This document shows, piece by piece, positions 23,101 to 36,200 of a stretch of DNA of 64,000 nt. The stretch is from assembly GCA_963680875.1 (NCBI GenBank), contig OY804589.1, positions 17,008,413-17,072,412 of the forward strand, written 5' to 3'. The notes below the pieces were generated by a model. The model saw only the letters and a program-made list of their open reading frames with translations, ran no database searches and was not told the origin of the DNA. How positions within the stretch are numbered: position 1 is the stretch's first letter; every line of letters starts with the position of its first letter. This stretch comes from Bathymodiolus brooksi (Eukaryota > Mollusca > Bivalvia > Mytilida > Modiolidae). The position numbers were made by a program, and so were the translations under genes.

Positions 23101-23210
23101 GCGTTTGGTAGATGATTGTTTGACTTTTGTTTGCCATTGTATTGTCTGATCGTGTTCGATTTATTGCTCCCGATTACCCCTTTGGTATCTTCAAATCTTT
23201 ACTGTATAAA
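23000..23210 (+). mobile_element. Retroelement 3' tail (family A), sense orientation
   Basis: Contiguous with the ORF remnant, so it fixes the orientation of family A: '...gtttgccattgtattgtctg...' then '...gattacccctttggtatctt...'. The same tail recurs in sense at 25590-27925, 51795-52495 and 57010-57185. It recurs antisense at 19907, 20985, 23880, 53017 and 53245, with the related A' variant at 16897, 28478 and 55730. Confidence 0.7.
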
Positions 23211-23574
23211 TAATGTCAAAGGCATTTTTGAGAAATGCTTAATCACTAAATTTGTCTGCCGATGCTTAATATAGACATGATTAATGTGCTTGATAAAATA
23301 CCTCTTCATCAGACACTTAATGATTATATTTTATGAAAATCTATTTTCTAATCTTAATAGGTTAAAAATTTCATGTCTATAAGGAAGCCTTTAAATAATC
23401 AACCATTTTTACGTTACTGAGGAAATATTACAGATATTTTTTTTTGCTGATGACATACAAATGTAGATAATATTATCCACTATTTGCAAGATTTACAATA
23501 AAGGAACTTTTGTAAGAAAGTTTGAGTGTATCAAAGGGTATGCATCAGACGCTGTATATGGATTGGTAAGGGGG
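23211..23574. other. No gene seen
   Basis: AT-rich spacer without recognised features. A short GGGGTTAGGGTTAGGG tract at about 23573-23588 resembles two or three telomere-type TTAGGG units and is too short to be more than a curiosity. Confidence 0.5.
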
Positions 23575-23815
23575 GTTAGGGTTAGGGTATTTAATGGCGT
23601 TTACAATAATATTTCAGCTACATTGTGGTGGTCAGTGTTACTGGTGGAGGAAACCGGAATACCTGGTGAAGATCACCGACCTGTTGCAAGTCATTGACAC
23701 ATTTTATCACATAATGTTGTATCGAGAACAGCTCGCCTGAGCGGGATTCGAACTCACAACTTTACTGGTGATAGGCACTGATTGCACAGGTAGTTATAAT
23801 TCCAACTACCATCAT
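23575..23815 (-). mobile_element. SINE-like element (family C), minus strand
   Basis: Contains 'tgtggtggtcagtgttactggtggagg' and the B-box-like 'gcgggattcgaactcacaac' (reverse complement gttcgaatcccgc). It is a nearly full-length inverted counterpart of the copy at 10525. Confidence 0.75.
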
Positions 23816-23879
23816 ACCAGACGAATCCTTCAGTATATGGAAGAAAGACAGGCAGTATAATGACAAAATAAAAAACAAC

Positions 23880-25150
23880 AAACAGACAAACAAGAAACGT
23901 TTGAGGATACCAAAGGTGTAACCAGAAACCGTAAGTCAACGAAAGAAAGACAGACAACACAATGGCCATAAGATACCGAAGGTGTAACCAGAAACCGTAA
24001 ATCAAAGAAAGAAGGACAGACAATATAATGGCCACAAGATACCAAAGAGGTAACCAGAAACCGTAAATCAAAGAAAGAAGGAGAGACAATACTATGGCAA
24101 CAAGATACCAAAGAGGTAACCAGAAACCGTAAATCAAAGAAAGAAGGACAGACAACACAATGGTCACAAGATACCAAAGAGGTAACCAGAAAGCGTAAAT
24201 CAAAGAAAGAAGGACAGACAACACAATGGCCACAATATACTAAAGGGGTAACCAGAAACCGTAAATCAAAGAAAGAAGGACAGACAACACAATGGCCACA
24301 AGATACCAAAGAGGTAACCAGAAACCGTAAATCAAAGAAAGAAGGACAGACAACATAATGCCCACAAGATACCAAAGAGGTAACCAGAAACCGTAAATCA
24401 AAGAACGAAGGACAGACAACACAATGACCACAAGATACCAAAGAGGTAACCAGAAACCGTAAATAAAAGAAAGAATGACAGACAACACAATGACCACAAG
24501 ATACCAAAGAGGTAACCAGAAACGTAAATCAAAGAACGAAGGACAGACAACACAATGGCCACAAGATACCAAAGAGGTAACCAGAAACCGTAAATCAAAG
24601 AACGAAGGACAGACAACACAATGACCACAAGATACCAAAGAGGTAACCAGAAACCGTAAATCAAAGAAAGAATGACAGACAACACAATGACCACAAGATA
24701 CCAAAGAGGTAACCAGAAACGTAAATCAAAGAACGAAGGACAGACAACACAATGGCCACAAGATACCAAAGAGGTAACCAGAAACCGTAAATAAAAGAAA
24801 GAAGGACAGACAACACAATGACCACAAGATACCAAAGAGGTAACCAGAAACCGTAAATAAAAGAAAGAAGGAGAGACAACACAATGGCCACAAGATACCA
24901 AAGAGGTAACCAGAAACCGTATATCAAAGAACGAAGGACAGACAACATAATGGCCACAAGATAATAAAGGGGTAACCAGAAACCGTACATTAAAGAAAGA
25001 AGAACAGACAACATAATGGCCAAACGAAAAAGGACAAAAGGACAACGATGATTTACAAAACATTACTCAGACAACTAAAGATCGTGCAACACGAATCCCA
25101 CAAAAACCGAGAGTGACCTCAGTTGCTCCGGAAGGGTTAGCAAATGTTGA
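23880..25150 (-). repeat. 66-bp minisatellite, about 17 units, within a family A copy
   Basis: The 66-base unit holds 'gataccaaagaggtaaccag', then 'acagacaacacaatggccac'. It is flanked by single-copy family A sequence: 'cgtttgaggataccaaagg' on the left and 'acgaaaaaggacaaaaggac', 'gaaccgagagtgacc'-like sequence on the right. So it is an internal expansion of the retroelement tail, read antisense. Because 66 is divisible by 3, several stop-free frames run through it; they are not genes. Confidence 0.9.
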
Positions 25151-25257
25151 TAATTGAGAACACACAAAACTAAATACAGTCCAGTCGACTGATAATGAAA
25201 TAGGTTATAGGGAACAGTTAATTTATCTCCGTCGATCATCTTAAGTATATATCAGGT

Positions 25258-25392
25258 CTGGTTATATTGAAGTTTGGCTATAGTGAACAAAATATCATGT
25301 CCCTGGTTATATTGAAGTTTGGCTATAGTGAACAAAATATCATGTCCCTGGTTATATTGAAGTTTGGCTATAGCGAACACAATATCATGTCC
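25258..25392. repeat. 45-bp tandem repeat, 3 units
   Basis: Unit starts at 25258, 25303 and 25348 ('ctggttatattgaagtttgg', 'ctatagtgaacaaaatatca'). The third unit has diverged slightly. Confidence 0.85.
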
Positions 25393-25589
25393 CAATTATA
25401 TTTCGTTATTCGCGGACTACATTGTGCGTAGCCACACGATACCCATTAACAACCGGAAATGGTATCATGTGCTGTTGATATACTAGTGGTACACGTCGTG
25501 TATGTGAAGTTATAATGGTGTCCTCGTTGTAATAGACCAACACGCTTAGTGAACTTTTACGTGCTAGTTCACTGAAACAACAGTCCTTA

Positions 25590-27925
25590 ATGATGCGTGG
25601 TTTGTCGTTTTGTCCTTCTTTTTTTGGCCATTGTGTTGTCTATTCTTCTTCTTTTGACCATTGTGTTGTCTATTCTTCTTCTTTTGGCCATTGTGTTGTC
25701 TATTCTTCTTCTTTTGGCCATTGTGTTGTCTATTCTTCTTCTTTTGACCATTGTGTTGTCTATTCTTCTTCTTTTGGTCATTGTGTTGTCTATTCTTCTT
25801 CTTTTGGCCATTGTGTTGTCTATTCTTCTTCTTTTGGTCATTGTGTTGTCTATTCTTCTTCTTTTGGTCATTGTGTTGTCTATTCTTCTTCTTTTGACCA
25901 TTGTGTTGTCTATTCTTCTTCTTTTGGTCATTGTGTTGTCTATTCTTCTTCTTTTGACCATTGTGTTGTCTATTCTTCTTCTTTTGGCCATTGTGTTGTC
26001 TATTCTTCTTCTTTTGGCCATTGTGTTGTCTGTTCTTCTTCTTTTGACCATTGTGTTGTCTAGTCTTCTTCTTTTGGCCATTGTGTTGTCTGTTCTTCTT
26101 CTTTTGGCCATTGTGTTGTCTATTCTTCTTCTTTTGACCATTGTGTTGTCTATTCTTCTTCCTTTGACCATTGTGTTGTCTATTCTTCTTCTTTTGGTCA
26201 TTGTGTTGTCTACTCTTCTTCTTTTGACCATTGTGTTGTCTATTCTTCTTCTTTTGGCCATTGTGTTGTCTATTCTTCTTCTTTTGGCCATTGTGTTGTC
26301 TATTCTTCTTCTTTTGGCCATTGTGTTGTCTATTCTTCTTCTTTTGGCCATTGTGTTGTCTATTCTTCTTCTTTTGACCATTGTGTTGTCTATTCTTCTT
26401 CTTTTGGTCATTGTGTTGTCTATTCTTCTTCTTATGGCCATTGTGTTGTCTATTCTTCTTCTTTTGACCATTGTGTTGTCTATTCTTCTTCTTTTGGCCA
26501 TTGTGTTGTCTATTCTTCTTCTTTTGACCATTGTGTTGTTTATTCTTCTTCTTTTGGCCATTGTGTTGTCTATTCTTCTTCTTTTGGCCATTGTGTTGTC
26601 TGTTCTTCTTCTTTTGACCATTGTGTTGTCTAGTCTTCTTCTTTTGGCCATTGTGTTGTCTATTCTTCTTCTTTTGGTCATTGTGTTGTCTGTTCTTCTT
26701 CTTTTGACCATTGTGTTGTCTAGTCTTCTTCTTTTGGCCATTGTGTTGTCTATTCTTCTTCTTTTGGCCATTGTGTTGTCTATTCTTCTTCTTTTGACCA
26801 TTGTGTTGTCTATTCTTCTTCTTTTGACCATTGTGTTGTCTATTCTTCTTCTTATGGCCATTGTGTTGTCTATTCTTCTTCTTTTGACCATTGTGTTGTC
26901 TATTCTTCTTCTTTTGGTCATTGTGTTGTCTATTCTTCTTCTTTTGACCATTGTGTTGTCTATTCTTCTTCTTTTGGCCATTGTGTTGTCTATTCTTCTT
27001 CTTTTGGCCATTGTGTTGTCTATTCTTCTTCTTTTGGCCATTGTGTTATCTAGTCTTCTTCTTTTGGCCATTGTGTTGTCTATTCTTCTTCTTTTGGCCA
27101 TTGTGTTGTCTATTCTTCTTCCTTTGCCCATTGTGTTGTCTATTCTTCTTCTTTTGGCCATTGTGTTGTCTATTCTTCTTCTTTTGACCATTGTGTTGTC
27201 TATTCTTCTTCTTTTGACCATTGTGTTGTCTATTCTTCTTCTTTTGACCATTGTGTTGTCTATTCTTCTTTTTTTGACCATGGTGTTGTCTATTCTTCTT
27301 CTTTTGGCCATTGTGTTGTCTATTCTTCTTCTTTTGGCCATTGTGTTGTCTATTCTTCTTCTTTTGGTCATTGTGTTGTCTATTCTTCTTCTTTTGACCA
27401 TTGTGTTGTCTATTCTTCTTCTTTTGACCATTGTGTTGTCTATTCTTCTTCTTTTGGTCATTGTGTTGTCTATTCTTCTTCTTTTGACCATTGTGTTGTC
27501 TATTCTTCTTCTTTTGACCATTGTGTTGTCTATTCTTCTTCTTTTGACCATTGTGTTGTCTATTCTTCTTCTTTTGACCATTGTGTTGTCTATTCTTCTT
27601 CTTTTGACCATTGTGTTGTCTATTCTTCTTCTTTTGGCCATTGTGTTGTCTATTCTTCTTCTTTTGACCATGGTGTTGTCTATTCTTCTTCTTTTGACCA
27701 TGGTGTTGTCTATTCTTCTTCTTTTGGCCATGGTGTTGTCTATTCTTCTTCTTTTGGCCATTGTGTTGTCTATTCTTCTTCTTTTGGCCATTGTGTTGTC
27801 TATTCTTCTTCTTTTGGCCATTGTGTTGTCTATTCTTCTTCTTTTGGTCATTGTGTTGTCTATTCTTCTTCGATATATAGATTCTGATTGCCTCCCTTTG
27901 GTATCTTCAAACTCTTCTTATAGTT
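25590..27925 (+). repeat. 30-bp minisatellite, about 75 units, within a family A copy
   Basis: The unit holds 'ccattgtgttgtctattctt', then 'cttcttttgg'. The array begins after 'gtcgttttgtccttcttt' and ends in 'attctgattgcctccctttg' followed by 'gtatcttcaaactcttctta', which are consecutive parts of the family A tail. It is therefore an internal expansion of the 'gccattgtgttgtct' segment. It is open in several frames on both strands (for example MAKRRRIDNT repeats on the minus strand) only because the 30-bp unit lacks stops there. The variable base column gives Ala/Val/Thr changes with no sign of constraint. Confidence 0.92.
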
Positions 27926-27929
27926 GATA

Positions 27930-28125
27930 TATTACTGAAAGTTCCTAAATTATGTAATCATTAATAAAACTAAGGTTCTCATCTTTCAGACATAGGTGAT
28001 CTTAGCCGATTGTGGCTATCATGTTGATGCTATTTGGCTTTCTAGTTTTTAGATGTTGAGCGTCACTTGATGAAGGTTATTCCTGAAACGCGTAGTTCGC
28101 ACTAAATTTAATATCTACGTTTTTT
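27930..28125 (+). repeat. Dispersed repeat family B copy
   Basis: 'cctaaattatgtaatcatta', 'gatcttagccgattgtggctatc' and the terminal 'cctgaaacgcgtagttcgca' then 'ctaaatttaatatctacg'. Confidence 0.75.
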
Positions 28126-28477
28126 TATTTAATTAACAAAATCTTAAAATCTTGGGTTTTTACCCTTTTTAATGACGGATAGCAACGAGGTGGTACAAAA
28201 ATTAACAAACAAAGATTAAATGCACAGCTATATACATGTAAACGTAGAAACCCCCTATGTTTACGATTGTGTATGTCAGTTAGAAAACGACCATTAAACT
28301 TTTGGGGGTTGGAGACTATGTTTTTATTCTGAAAATAAACTATGTCATCAAATTGTCGTAGAACAAAAAAAAACCCAAAATAATGTGAAATATGCTATTT
28401 TCATCGAAACCATAACAAAATAGAAAAAAGAAGAAAACAAAAGAAATTTAAAGAAAATGTACCGATGTTTCGTGTTA
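28126..28477. other. No gene seen
   Basis: AT-rich spacer between a family B copy and the 58/72-bp array. Confidence 0.5.
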
Positions 28478-29455
28478 AATAAACATTAGAGAAACCCGAA
28501 TGGACAATCCAGAGACACTGACGCCATTTGGGTACACAAGACACAGAACGAAGTCAATGGGACAATCAAGAGACACTGACACCATTTGGGTACACAAGAC
28601 ACTGAACGAAGACAAAGGGACAATCAAGAATGGACAATCAGGAGATACTGACACCATTTGGGTACACAAGACACAGGACGACGACAATCCAGAATGGACA
28701 ATCAGGAGACACTGACACCACTTGGGTACACCAGACACAGGACGAAGACAAAGGTGCAATCAAGAGACACTGACATCATTTGGGTACACAAAACACAGGA
28801 CGAAGACAAGGAGACAATCAAGAATGGACAATCAAGAGACACTGACACCATTTGGGTACACAAGACACAGGACGAAGACAAATGGACAATCAAGAATGGA
28901 CAAACAAGAGACACTGACACCATTTGGGTACACAAGACACATGACGAAGACAAAGGTACAATTAAGAATGGACAACCAAGAGACTCTGACACCATTGGGT
29001 ATGCAAGACACAGAACGAAGACAAAGGGACAATCAAAATGGACAATCAAGAGACACTGACACCATTGGGTACACAAGACACAGAACGAAGACAAAGGGAC
29101 AATCAAGAGACACTGACACCATTGGGTACACAAGACACATTACAAAGACAAAGGGACAATCAATAATAGACAATCAAGAGACACTGACACCATTTGAGTA
29201 CACCAGACACAGAACGAAGACAAAGGGACAATCAATAATAGACAATCAAGAGACACTGACACCATTTGGGTACACAAGACACAGAACGAAGACAAAGGGA
29301 CAATCAAGAATGGACAATCAAGAGACACTGACACCATTGGGTACACAAGACACAGAACGAAGACAAAGGGACAATCAAGAATGGACAATCAAGAGACACT
29401 GACACTATTTGGTACACAAGACACGGAACGAAGACAAAGGGGCAATCAAGAATTT
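28478..29455. repeat. 58/72-bp minisatellite, about 14 units
   Basis: The core phrase is 'acactgacaccatttgggta', then 'cacaagacacagaacgaaga'. Units alternate between a 58-base form and a 72-base form carrying an extra 'acaatcaagaatgg' stretch. The left edge (taaacattagagaaacccga) matches the edge of the A' blocks at 16897 and 55730, so the array grew inside a copy of that repeat. Several overlapping ORFs across it are repeat artefacts. Confidence 0.88.
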
Positions 29456-30203
29456 TAAAAAAAGTTTGCTTCATGTGAAAAAAATCTCTAGTATAGCTCC
29501 CTCCTAAAAGTTAAATGCTCGGTCCCTTGTTAACTAACAACATATGTTTCTAAATATATCCTTTTATATCTACATTTGTCTAACAGTAATAAAGACTTAG
29601 ATATCTAAAAATGGAGTAAACTCAACTTCAAAAACCAACACTGGTATGTAAGTATTGATGAAATATCTACGATCTTATATATAGGTATTTTAAAATAGAA
29701 ATGTGATCACCCAATCAAGATACACGTTATACCTGTCCCAAATCAGTGTCAATTTTATGTAATTGACCTTTTATAAGGTTTGATAGAGGAGTGGTTTGTA
29801 TTGTTGTGGTTGGTCACATCCTTAAACACTTCTGACAGGTCAACGTGCTAACATGTATCTATTGTATTGGTCTAGTGCACACATTCTCAGCCAATCAATA
29901 GACAGGATTGTATTCCGATGTGATCAAGGTTATCTATGACTTTGGTAGTTTCGATAACTAACTGTGCACTATTCTCTAACTTTCTGTTTCAAACTGGTTT
30001 TTTCTCGTTTCTTTTATCTGTATATATAATCTGATTGTTTTCTATAGACAAGAATGTTTTATGTTTTATTTCGAAGGATCTTGTAGGTGTCTAAGTTTAA
30101 TAATAACATTTATTCACGCCACGATATAGTTCAAATATTGCTTAAGCACCAATCAATCAATATTTTTATTGTGAGGTCCGTGTATTCATTTTTGTAGTTA
30201 TCT
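29456..30203. other. No gene seen
   Basis: AT-rich spacer leading into the hexanucleotide satellite. No coding or repeat signature recognised. Confidence 0.5.
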
Positions 30204-33200
30204 GTGTTGCGTTTTTTGCTTTGTTTTTGTTTGTTTGTTTGTATTTTGTTTTGCTTTATTTTATTTTTGTTTTGTTTTGTCTTTGTATTTATTTTTGCTT
30301 TGCTTTTGTTTTTGTTTTTGTGTTTGTGTGTTTGGGTTTTTGTTTGTGTTTTTGTTTTTGTGTTTGTGTTTGTGTTTTTGCTTGTGTTTTTGTTTTTGTG
30401 TTTGTGTTTGTGTTTTTGCTTGTGTTTTTGTTTTTGTTTGTGTTTTTGTTTTTGTTTTTGTTTTTGTTTTTGTGTTTGTGTTTGTGGTTTTTTTTTGTGT
30501 TTATGTTTTTGTTTTTGTGTTTGTGTTTTTGTGTTTGTTTTTTTGTGTTTGTGTTTGTGTTTGTTTTTGTGTTTGTGTTTGTATTTTTGTGTTTATGTTT
30601 GTGTTTTTGTTTTTGTTTTTGTTTTTGTTTTTGTGTTTGTGTTTGTATTTTTGTGTTTGTGTTTGTGTTTTTGTTTTTGTTTTTGTTTTTGTGTTTGTGT
30701 TTGTATTTTTGTGTTTGTGTTTGTGTTTTTGTTTTTGTTTTTGTTTTTGTGTTTGTGTTTGTATTTTTGTGTTTGTGTTTGTATTTTTGTGTTTGTGTTT
30801 GTGTTTGTGTTTGTGTTTATATTTTTGTGTTTGTGTTTTTGTTTTTGTTTTTGTTTTTGTGTTTGTGTTTGTATTTTTGTTTTTGTGTTTGTGTTTGTGT
30901 TTGTGTTTATATTTTTGTGTTTGTGTTTTTGTTTTTGTTTTTGTTTTTGTGTTTGTGTTTTTGTTTTTGATTTTGTGTTTGTGTTTTTGTGTTTGTTTTT
31001 TTGTATTTGTGTTTTTGTGTTTGTGTTTTTCTTTGTGTTTTTGTTTTTGATTTTGTTTTTGATTTTGTGTTTGTGTTTTTGTGTTTGTTTTTTTGTATTT
31101 GTGTTTGTGTTTGTGTTTTTGTTTGTGCTTTTGTTTTTGTTTTTGTTTTTGTGTTTGTGTTTTTTTGTGCGTTTGTGTTTGTGTTTTTGTGTTTGTTTTT
31201 TTGTATTTGTGTTTGTGTTTGTGTTTTTGTTTTTGTTTTGTGTTTGTGTTTTTGTTTGTGTTTGTGTTTTTGTGTATGTGTTTGTGTTTTTGTGTTTGTT
31301 TTTTTGTATTTGTGTTTGTGTTTGTGTTTGTGTTTTTGTTTGTGTTTTTGTTTTTGTTTTTGTTTTTGTTTTTGTGTTTGTTTTTGTGTTTTTGTGTTTG
31401 TGTTTGTGGGTTTTTTTTGTGTTTGTGTTTGTGTTTTTGTGTTTGTTTTTTTGTGTTTGTGTTTGTGTTTGTTTTTGTGTTTGTGTTTGTATTTGTGTTT
31501 TTGTTTTTTTGTATTTGTGTTTGTGTTTGTGTTTGTGTTTTTGTTTCTGTTTTTGTTTTTGTTTTTGTTTTTGTTTTTGTGTTTGTGTTTGTGGTTTTTT
31601 TTTGTGTTTGTGTTTGTGTTTTTTTGTTTGTTTTTTTGTGTTTGTGTTTGTGTTTGTGTTTATATTTTTGTGTTTGTGTTTGTGTTTTTGTTTTTGTTTT
31701 TGTTTTTGTGTTTGTGTTTTTGTTTTTGTGTTTGTGGGGGTTTTTTGTGTTTGTGTTTGTGTTTTTGTGTTTGTTTTTTTGTGTTTGTGTTTGTTTTTGT
31801 GTTTGTGTTTATATTTTTGTGTTTGTGTTTGTGTTTTTGTTTTTGTTTTTGTTTTTGTGTTTGTGTTTTTGTTTTTGTGTTTGTGTTTTTGTGTTTGTTT
31901 TTTTGTGTTTGTGTTTGTGTTTTTGTTTTTGTTTTTGTTTTTGTTTTTGTGTTTGTGTTTTTGTGTTTGTTTTTTTGTGTTTGTGTTTGTGTTTGTTTTT
32001 GTGTTTGTATTTTTGTTTTTGTGTTTGTGTTTTTGTTTTTGTTTGTGTGTTTGGGTTTTTGTTTGTGTTTTTGTTTTTGTGTTTGTGTTTGTGTTTTTGC
32101 TTGTGTTTTTGTTTTTGTGTTTGTGTTTGTGTTTTTGCTTGTGTTTTTGTTTTTGTTTGTGTTTTTGTTTTTGTTTTTGTTTTTGTTTTTGTTTTTGTGT
32201 TTGTGTTTGTGGTTTTTTTTTGTGTTTATGTTTTTGTTTTTGTGTTTGTGTTTTTGTGTTTGTTTTTTGTGTTTGTGTTTGTGTTTGTTTTTGTGTTTGT
32301 GTTTGTATTTTTGTGTTTGTGTTTGTGTTTTTGTTTTTGTTTTTGTTTTTGTTTTTGTGTTTGTGTTTGTATTTTTGTGTTTGTGTTTGTGTTTTTGTTT
32401 TTGTTTTTGTGTTTGTGTTTTTGTTTTTGATTTTGTGTTTGTGTTTTTGTGTTGTTTTTTTGTGTTTGTGTTTGTGTTTTTCTTTGTGTTTTTGTTTTTG
32501 ATTTTGTTTTTGATTTTGTGTTTGTGTTTTTGTGTTTGTTTTTTTGTATTTGTGTTTGTGTTTGTGTTTGTGTTTTTCTTTGTGTTTTTGTTTTTGTTTT
32601 TGTTTTTGTTTTTGTGTTTGTTTTTGTGTTTTTGTGTTTGTGTTTGTGGGTTTTTTTTGTGTTTGTGTTTGTGTTTTTGTGTTTGTTTTTTGTGTTTGTG
32701 TTTGTGTTTGTTTTTGTGTTTGTGTTTGTATTTGTGTTTTTGTTTTTTTGTATTTGTGTTTGTGTTTGTGTTTGTGTTTTTGTTTCTGTTTTTGTTTTTG
32801 TTTTTGTTTTTGTTTTTGTGTTTGTGTTTGTGGTTTTTTTTTTTGTTTGTGTTTGTGTTTTTTTGTGTTTGTGTTTGTGTTTGTGTTTGTGTTTGTGTTT
32901 TTGTTTTTGTTTTTGTTTTTGTGTTTGTGTTTTTGTTTTTGTGTTTGTGGGTTTTTTTTGTGTTTGTGTTTGTGTTTTTGTGTTTGTTTTTTTGTGTTTG
33001 TGTTTGTTTTTGTGTTTGTGTTTATATTTTTGTGTTTGTGTTAGTGTTTTTGTTTGTGTTTTTGTGTTTGTTTTTTTGTGTTTGTGTTTGTGTTTGTGTT
33101 TTTGTTTTTGTTTTTGTTTTTGTTTTTGTGTTTGTGTTTTTGTGTTTGTTTTTTTGTGTTTGTGTTTGTGTTTGTTTTTGTGTTTGTATTTTGTTTTTGT

Positions 33201-36200
33201 GTTTGTGTTTTTGTTTTTGTTTTTGTGTTTGTGTTTGTGTTTGTGTTTGTATTTGTGTTTTTGTTTTTTTGTTTTTGTATTTGTGTTTGTGTTTGTGTTT
33301 GTGTTTTTGTTTCTGTTTGTGTTTTTGTTTCTATTTGTGTTTGTGGTTTTTTTTTGTGTTTGTGTTTGTGTTTTTGTGTTTGTTTTTTTGTGTTTGTGTT
33401 TGTGTTTGTGTTTGTGTTTGTGTTTATATTTTTGTGTTTGTGTTTGTGTTTTTTTTTTTGTTTTTTTTTTTGTGTTTGTGTTTTTGTTTTTGTAATTGTG
33501 GTTTTTTTTGTGTTTGTGTTTGTGTTTTTGTGTTAGTTTTTTTGTGTTTGTGTTTGTGTTTGTTTTTGTGTTTGTGTTTGTATTTTTGTGTTTGTGTTTG
33601 TATTTGTGTTTGTGTTTGTGTTTGTGTGTTTGTGTTTGTGTTTTTGTTTTTGTTTTTGTTTTTGTATTTGTGTTTGTATTTTTGTGTTTGTGTTTTTGTT
33701 TTTGTTTTTGTTTTTGTTTTTGTGTTTGTGTTTTTGTTTTTGATTTTGTGTTTGTGTTTTTGTGTTTGTTTTTTTGTATTTGTGTTTGTTTTTTTGTATT
33801 TGTGTTTGTGTTTGTGTTTTTGTTTGTGTTTTTGTTTTGGTTTTTGTTTTTGTGTTTGTGTTTTTTTCTGCGTTTGTGTTTGTGTTTTTGTGTTTGATTT
33901 TGTTTTTGATTTTGTTTTTGATTTTGTGTTTGTGTTTTTGTGTTTGTTTTTTTGTATTTGTGTTTGTGTTTGTGTTTTTGTTTGTGTTTTTGTTTTTGTT
34001 TTTGTTTTTGTGTTTGTGTTTTTTTGTGCGTTTGTGTTTGTGTTTTTGTGTTTGTTTTTTTGTATTTGTGTTTGTGTTTGTGTTTTTGTTTTTGTTTTGT
34101 GTTTGTGTTTTTGTTTGTGTTTGTGTTTTTGTTTGTGTTTTTGTTTGTGTTTTTGTTTTTGTTTTTGTTTTTGTTTTTGTGTTTGTTTTTGTGTTTTTGT
34201 TTTTGTGTTTGTGGGTTTTTTTTGTGTTTGTGTTTGTGTTTGTGTTTTTGTTTCTGTTTTTATTTTTGTTTTTGTTTTTGTTTTTGTGTTTGTGTTTGTG
34301 TTTTTGTGTTTGTTTTTTTGTGTTTGTGTTTGTGTTTGTGTTTATATTTTTGTGTTTGTGTTTGTGTTTTTGTTTTTGTTTTTGTTTTTGTGTTTGTTTT
34401 TTGTTTTTGTGTTTGTGGTTTTTTTTTGTGTTTGTGTTTGTGTTTTTGTGTTTGTTTTTTTGTGTTTGTGTTTGTGTTTGTTTTTGTGTTTGTGTTTATA
34501 TTTTTGTGTTTGTGTTTGTGTTTTTGTTTTTGTTTTTGTTTTTGTGTTTGTGTTTTTGTTTTTGTGTTTGTGCTTTTGTGTTTGTTTTTTTGTGTTTGTG
34601 TTTGTGTTTGTTTTTGTGTTTTTGTTTGTGTTTTTGTTTTTGTTTTTGTTTTTGTTTTTGTGTTTTTGTTTTTGTGTTTGTTTTTTTGTGTTTGTGTTTG
34701 TGTTTGTTTTTGTGTTTGTATTTTTGTTTTTGTGTTTGTGTTTTTGTTTTTGTTTTTGTGTTTGTGTTTGTGTTTGTATTTGTGTTTTTGTTTTTTTGTT
34801 TTTGTATTTGTTTTTGTGTTTGTGTTTGTGTTTTTGTTTCTGTTTTTGTTTTTGTTTTTGTTTTTGTTTTGTGTTTGTGTTTGTGGTTTTTTTTTGTGTT
34901 TGTGTTTGTGTTTTTGTGTTTGTTTTTTTGTGTTTGTGTTTGTGTTTGTGTTTGTGTTTATATTTTTGTGTTTGTGTTTGTGTTTTTGTTTTTGTTTTTG
35001 TGTTTGTGTTTTTGTTTTTGATTTTGTGTTTGTGTTTTTGTGTTTGTTTTTTTGTATTTGTGTTTTTGTGTTTGTGTTTTTCTTTGTGTTTTTGTTTTTG
35101 ATTTTGTTTTTGAATTTGTGTTTGTGTTTTTGTGTTTGTTTTTTTGTATTTGTGTTTGTGTTTGTGTTTTTGTTTGTGCTTTTGTTTTTGTTTTTGTTTT
35201 TGTGTTTGTGTTTTTTTGTGCGTTTGTGTTTGTGTTTTTGTGTTTGTTTTTTTGTATTTGTGTTTGTGTTTGTGTTTTTGTTTTTGTTTTGTGTTTGTGT
35301 TTTTGTTTGTGTTTGTGTTTTTGTGTATGTGTTTGTGTTTTTGTGTTTGTTTTTTTGTATTTGTGTTTGTGTTTGTGTTTGTGTTTTTGTTTGTGTTTTT
35401 GTTTTTGTTTTTGTTTTTGGTTTTGTGTTTGTTTTTGTGGGTTTTTTTTGTGTTTGTGTTTGTGTTTTTGTGTTTGTTTTTTTTGTGTTTGTGTTTGTGT
35501 TTGTTTTTGTGTTTGTTTTTTTGTATTTGTGTTTGTGTTTGTGTTTTTGTTTGTGTTTTTGTTTTTGTTTTTGTTTTTGTGTTTGTGTTTTTTTGTGCGT
35601 TTGTGTTTGTGTTTTTGTGTTTGTTTTTTTGTGTTTGTGTTTGTTTTTGTGTTTGTGTTTATATTTTTGTGTTTGTGTTAGTGTTTTTGTTTGTGTTTTT
35701 GTGTTTGTTTTTTTGTGTTTGTGTTTGTGTTTGTGTTTTTGTTTTTGTTTTTGTTTTTGTTTTTGTGTTTGTGTTTTTGTGTTTGTTTTTTTGTGTTTGT
35801 GTTTGTGTTTGTTTTTGTGTTTGTATTTTGTTTTTGTGTTTGTGTTTTTGTTTTTGTTTTTGTGTTTGTGTTTGTGTTTGTGTTTGTATTTGTGTTTTTG
35901 TTTTTTTGTTTTTGTATTTGTGTTTGTGTTTGTGTTTGTGTTTTTGTTTCTGTTTGTGTTTTTGTTTCTATTTGTGTTTGTGGTTTTTTTTTGTGTTTGT
36001 GTTTGTGTTTTTGTGTTTGTTTTTTTGTGTTTGTGTTTGTGTTTGTGTTTGTGTTTGTGTTTATATTTTTGTGTTTGTGTTTGTGTTTTTTTTTTTGTTT
36101 TTTTTTTTGTGTTTGTGTTTTTGTTTTTGTAATTGTGGTTTTTTTTTGTGTTTGTGTTTGTGTTTTTGTGTTAGTTTTTTTGTGTTTGTGTTTGTGTTTG

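Noticed and set aside
23573..23588. Interstitial telomere repeat (GGTTAGGGTTAGGG)
   Set aside because: Only two to three units; too short to mean more than chance.
23754..25063. Several overlapping 120-225 codon minus-strand ORFs
   Set aside because: Artefacts of the 66-base array; multiple frames are open at once and begin and end at unit variants.
25587..27927. 750-776 codon ORFs on both strands (KRRRIDNT repeats; LLLTIVLSIL repeats)
   Set aside because: The 30-bp unit has no stops in these frames, both strands are equally open, substitutions are mostly non-synonymous, and the array is an expansion of a retroelement tail.
28475..29402. ORFs with HKTQDEDK-like repeats on both strands
   Set aside because: By-products of the 58/72-bp array, with frequent frame switching between unit types.
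21675..29455. CRISPR-like arrays
   Set aside because: Units are directly contiguous repeats with no unique spacers, and the genome is eukaryotic.
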